In this document: piece by piece, positions 61,129 through 64,000 of the stretch
How positions within the stretch are numbered: the stretch's first letter is position 1
Layout: the number at the start of each line of letters is the position of its first letter
Source: Syntrophaceae bacterium UBA6087
GTDB taxonomy: Bacteria; Desulfobacterota; Desulfomonilia; UBA1062
NCBI GenBank assembly: GCA_002448235.1
Contig: DIXF01000011.1
Coordinates: 1 to 64,000 of the forward strand
Reading direction: 5' to 3'
Length of the DNA stretch: 64,000 nt
Program-made: the position numbers and the translations under genes
Notes under the pieces: model-generated
What the model was told of the DNA's origin: nothing
What the model saw: the letters and a program-made list of their open reading frames with translations, nothing else
Databases searched by the model: none

Positions 61129-62148
61129 TCAGGAGCTATTCGTACGAAAGATCTTTGTGATTTCGTCGGCAACGAATTCGGGGAGATGGCGGGGTGTGCC
61201 GTTCTCTATGAGGATCATCTCGGGGGATGCGGTGATTTCTCCGATCAGGGTACCCTCGATGCCGTTTTGCGACCATGCGGCCAGTATGCCTTCTGCTTCT
61301 GACTGTTCGCAGCAGACGATCAGCGAGCCGGATGCCAGGGCGCCCAGGGGGTTTATGGAAAACTGCGGGAGTACTCTTTTTGCGATTTCGAGAACCGGGA
61401 TGCGGTCGCCGTAGACCCTGATTCCGCATCCGCTGGCTGCGGCGAGCTCTCTCAATCCCGTCGCCAGCCCGCCTTCGGTGGGGTCGTGCATGGCCGTCAC
61501 GCCCCCGTGGGACAGGGCAATCCCCGCTTCCTTCATGATGCTGATGCCCGGCTCGGTGATAAGGTTGCGTGCGGCTTGAAGGCTTTTGCTGTCAAGGGAG
61601 AGCGACGCTCCTTTTTCAGAGGCAATGATGGACACGGCCTCTATGGGGATTCTCTTCGAGAGGAGAACCGAATCTCCGGGTTTCGCGCCCGAGGGCATGA
61701 TGAGGTCCCCGGACCGGGCCACGCCTATCATGAATCCGACGGCAAGGGGCCTGTCGATCCCCAGGGTGATCTCGGTATGTCCTCCCGCAAGGGTGATATC
61801 AAACGCTTCGCATGCCTCTTCGAGCTCGGAGAAGAGCTTTTCCACGTACGGCCGGGTGGTTTTAGCCTCGGGCAGCAGGAACGTCACCAGAAGATAGCGC
61901 GGAATTCCGCCCATGCAGGCGATATCGTTCGCGTTGATGGTAACGAGATACCAGGGGAGCTTGTCGCTGGTGAAGGTAATGGGATCCGTCTTGAAGACCA
62001 GTGTCTGTTCGCCGAAGCGGATTACTGCGGCGTCGACGCCGATGCCGGGGCCTACAAGGACGTCCGGATCGGAAGTCGGAAGCCTTTTGAGAAGCTTTTC
62101 GAGGAACTTAAGCGGCAGCTTCCCGGCCGGAAGAATGTCATTCTTCAT
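61129..62148 (-). CDS. AIR-synthase-related protein (HypE-like)
   Basis: The 339-residue protein has the two-domain AIR-synthase/HypE fold: an early GVDAAVIRFGEQTLVFKTD, the NDIACMGGIPRYLL loop, GGHTEIT, and a C-terminal domain with HDPTEGGLATGLRELA and LASGSLIV. HypE ends in a PRIC cysteine needed for hydrogenase maturation; this protein ends in IFRTNSS and has no such cysteine. It is therefore probably a HypE paralogue with another ATP-dependent role. It overlaps folE2 by 11 bp and is co-transcribed with queD and folE2, suggesting a link to pterin or deazapurine metabolism. Confidence 0.87.
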   Translation of the reverse strand: MKNDILPAGKLPLKFLEKLLKRLPTSDPDVLVGPGIGVDAAVIRFGEQTLVFKTDPITFTSDKLPWYLVTINANDIACMGGIPRYLLVTFLLPEAKTTRPYVEKLFSELEEACEAFDITLAGGHTEITLGIDRPLAVGFMIGVARSGDLIMPSGAKPGDSVLLSKRIPIEAVSIIASEKGASLSLDSKSLQAARNLITEPGISIMKEAGIALSHGGVTAMHDPTEGGLATGLRELAAASGCGIRVYGDRIPVLEIAKRVLPQFSINPLGALASGSLIVCCEQSEAEGILAAWSQNGIEGTLIGEITASPEMILIENGTPRHLPEFVADEITKIFRTNSS

Positions 62149-62914
62149 GGGCCTCGCTCTCTATATATGCATAGGCGCTGTGGTTATGTATGCTCTCCAG
62201 GTTCTCGGCCTCAACCGAATACCAGGAAAACTCGCTCATGGTGTTGAGGACGGAAGCGACCTGCCTTACCACATCTTCCACGAACACGGGGTGCTCATAG
62301 GCATACTCGGTGACAAATTTCTCATCGGGGCGCTTGAGGATGGGGTACACCGGGCTCGATGCGCAACTCTCGATGAGCGAAATGAGATCCTCCATCCAGA
62401 AGAATTTCTCATAGCGCACGACGGCGGTAACGAGGCCCCGCTGGTTGTGGGCCCCGAACTCGCTGATCTCCTTCGAGCAGGGGCACAGCGTCTGCACCGG
62501 GACTTTTACCCCCACCTTGAACTCGCGTTTGGCGCCCACCATGCCCATGAAGGAGCACCGGTACTCCATGAGCCCGACAGAAGAGGTCACCGGGGCCTTT
62601 TTTTCGATGAAATACGGAAACTCGATTTCCATATGGGCGCTCTGTGCTTCCAGGGCTGTTCGGATTTCATTGAGGATATGCTCGAAATTCCTGATGTGGA
62701 TATTGTCCTTGTACTCGTTGAGCACCTCGATGAACCTGCTCATGTGCGTCCCCTTGAATACCCGGGGAAGGTCTACGTAGAGGTTGATCGAGGCGACGGT
62801 GTTCTGGGTTCCTTTTTCCTTGTCGGAGACCACGACGGGATACGATACCCCTTTCACGCCCACCTTCTGAATATAGAGCGGGTTATCGGGCTTCTGCTTC
62901 TGCACGTCCTTCAT
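62138..62914 (-). CDS. folE2: GTP cyclohydrolase I type 2
   Basis: FolE2 makes dihydroneopterin triphosphate from GTP, the first step to folate and queuosine. The 258-residue protein has the family markers TLCPCSKEISEFGAHNQRG with metal-binding cysteine and histidine, and KGVSYPVVVSDKEKG near the start. FolE2 does not strictly need zinc, unlike FolE. It lies 10 bp after queD and overlaps the HypE-like gene. This grouping favours a queuosine-precursor role. Confidence 0.96.
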   Translation of the reverse strand: MKDVQKQKPDNPLYIQKVGVKGVSYPVVVSDKEKGTQNTVASINLYVDLPRVFKGTHMSRFIEVLNEYKDNIHIRNFEHILNEIRTALEAQSAHMEIEFPYFIEKKAPVTSSVGLMEYRCSFMGMVGAKREFKVGVKVPVQTLCPCSKEISEFGAHNQRGLVTAVVRYEKFFWMEDLISLIESCASSPVYPILKRPDEKFVTEYAYEHPVFVEDVVRQVASVLNTMSEFSWYSVEAENLESIHNHSAYAYIESEAHEE

Positions 62915-62924
62915 GGGGTATTCC

Positions 62925-63290
62925 TTACGGGGTAAAGGTAATACAGGAGGTGTCGTTCTCCCACACGGTAATTTCGGAAAGCGTTACCGGTTCCCTCATG
63001 AGCGGGGACAAGCGGGTGAAGATATGCCTGGCGATGTTTTCCGCCGAAGGGTTCTCCGTTTTGAAGGGGGCGAGATCGTTGAGATACTGGTGATCCAGCT
63101 CGGAAAGCACCCCCTTCAGGAGCCCTTTCAGCTCTCTGAAGTCCATGACGATTCCCATGGGATCAAGATCTTCCGACCGGACAACGGCCTCGATTCGGTA
63201 GTTGTGGCCGTGAAGCCTTTCGCAGTCTCCCTGGTACTCGTAGAGCCTGTGTGCTGCGCTGAACGTATCGATTACTTTTGCTTTGAACAT
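62925..63290 (-). CDS. queD: 6-carboxy-tetrahydropterin synthase (QueD)
   Basis: QueD converts dihydroneopterin triphosphate to 6-carboxytetrahydropterin on the queuosine route. From this start the 121-residue protein has the zinc ligands His14 (SAAHRL), His27 and His29 (LHGHNY) and the QueD-type C-x3-HGH with Cys23. I start at the ATG at 63290, because the longer frame runs back to a TTG in a non-conserved stretch. The ribosome site is weak. It is the first gene of queD-folE2-HypE-like. Confidence 0.92.
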   Translation of the reverse strand: MFKAKVIDTFSAAHRLYEYQGDCERLHGHNYRIEAVVRSEDLDPMGIVMDFRELKGLLKGVLSELDHQYLNDLAPFKTENPSAENIARHIFTRLSPLMREPVTLSEITVWENDTSCITFTP

Positions 63291-63448
63291 GGGCGCCAAC
63301 ATAGTACACAAAATATTCCAGTGCAACAATTCTATTTAAGGTTCCGGGCAACTACAGGGTATTCTTGGCATAAGAGGGTCTTGTCTTCCCCTATGTTCTG
63401 ATATATCAGAACTCTTATGAGAACTTGGAAAAAGACAGGCCGGTTTCT

Positions 63449-64000
63449 ATGCCGAATGTAGAGTTTTCCGATCCGTATATTTTGCGCCAGCTCGCGGGAG
63501 ACAGCTGCTCTCATCTGAAGATCATCGAAGAGTCCGTGGGCGTGAAGTGCTCGCTCAAGGGCAACACCATCGAGCTCTCCGGCGAGAAACCGGATGTGCA
63601 GCTCGCCGAGCAGGCCCTGAAAGAACTCTACGATCTTATCAGGGGAGGGTTTCCCCTCTACCCGGATGATGTCTGGTATGCCGTGCGCATGCTCGCAAAA
63701 GACAGAAACGTCAAACTGGATGATGTATTCAAGGACAGCATCTACATCTCGTCGACCAAGAAAGTCATTGTGCCCAAGAGCCTGCAGCAGAAGCGCTATA
63801 TCGATTCCATGCGGGGTAAGGATATCCTCTTCGGCATCGGTCCTGCAGGAACCGGCAAGACCTATCTCGCTCTCGCCATGGGCGTCTCTTACCTGCTGAA
63901 AAAGAAGGTGGAGAGGATCATCCTCGCCAGGCCGGCGGTAGAGGCGGGGGAGAAGCTCGGATTCCTTCCCGGTGACCTGCTCGAAAAGGTGAACCCTTAC
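63449..64000 (+). CDS. PhoH-family ATPase (YbeZ-type), cut by window edge
   Basis: The first 184 codons are visible. An N-terminal KH-like part (about 1-65; KIIEESVGVKCSLKG and TIELSG) precedes the P-loop ATPase domain with IGPAGTGKTYLALAMGV and the ARPAVEAGEKLGFLPGD stretch that is typical of PhoH/YbeZ. Such proteins are RNA- or ribosome-associated ATPases, often beside the rRNA-processing gene ybeY; that neighbour would lie outside the window. The start codon follows no strong ribosome site, and the end is missing. Confidence 0.92.
   Translation, partial: MPNVEFSDPYILRQLAGDSCSHLKIIEESVGVKCSLKGNTIELSGEKPDVQLAEQALKELYDLIRGGFPLYPDDVWYAVRMLAKDRNVKLDDVFKDSIYISSTKKVIVPKSLQQKRYIDSMRGKDILFGIGPAGTGKTYLALAMGVSYLLKKKVERIILARPAVEAGEKLGFLPGDLLEKVNPY

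Noticed and set aside
1..64000. CRISPR arrays, rRNA, tRNA, complete insertion sequences, phage genes
   Set aside because: I scanned the gaps and found no regular spacer repeats, no rRNA- or tRNA-like folds, and no transposase or integrase frame.

Overview
The window is a gene-dense stretch of a Gram-negative, probably anaerobic bacterial chromosome. Lipoproteins, two outer-membrane barrel proteins, RND and OprM-type efflux proteins indicate an outer membrane. A 2-oxoacid:ferredoxin oxidoreductase with its own ferredoxin, an ADP-forming acyl-CoA synthetase subunit, phenylacetate-CoA ligase and a rubrerythrin-like protein indicate anaerobic acid or aromatic metabolism. The mix resembles Deltaproteobacteria in the broad sense (Desulfobacterota / Syntrophorhabdus-like); this is an inference from gene content, not from a marker gene. 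I saw no rRNA, tRNA, CRISPR array, intact transposon or prophage.

Layout. 1-9.9 kb: a potassium-uptake (kdp) locus read on the minus strand: NtrC-type regulator, membrane sensor kinase, a 27-residue membrane peptide, kdpF, kdpA, kdpB, kdpC and a kinase-less KdpD fused to Usp and PTS-EIIA domains. A near-consensus sigma-54 promoter lies directly before the kinase gene. 9.9-18.6 kb: a 0.7-kb gene-free gap, a diguanylate cyclase, a small heat-shock protein, a lipoprotein amidohydrolase, a zinc-ribbon pseudo-rhomboid, an acyl-CoA synthetase subunit, an HD-GYP protein and a patatin lipoprotein. 18.7-30.8 kb: two convergent efflux modules, TetR plus an RND tripartite pump on plus, and TetR plus HlyD plus an RbbA-like fused ABC exporter plus ABC-2 permease on minus. 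31-41.9 kb: a DUF4382 lipoprotein, an S1-repeat protein, paaK, pgk-tpiA-secG, an unknown protein, and a five-gene ferredoxin/2-oxoacid oxidoreductase/ACT operon.

42-46.2 kb: three tandem small heat-shock proteins followed by clpB, with sigma-32-like promoters. 46.5-52.6 kb: a hydrolase, a SAM hydrolase-type enzyme, a PLP protein, two paralogous barrel proteins, an M48 protease and a ferritin-like protein. 52.7-57.8 kb: an isoprenoid operon ispA-dxs-tlyA-ispH, in which ispH carries a UbiA-like membrane domain. 57.8-64 kb: a lytic transglycosylase, a biotin carboxylase, an 0.8-kb gap filled by a nested inverted-repeat element, a queD-folE2-HypE-like operon, and the start of a PhoH-family gene cut by the window edge.

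Most interesting items: the apparent rewiring of kdp control from KdpD/KdpE to a sigma-54 system while a kinase-less KdpD with an EIIA domain is kept in the operon; the nested hairpin repeat at 60.4-61.1 kb; the IspH-UbiA fusion; and the zinc-ribbon rhomboid that seems to lack both catalytic residues. Domain calls are by eye from family knowledge; no database search was possible.
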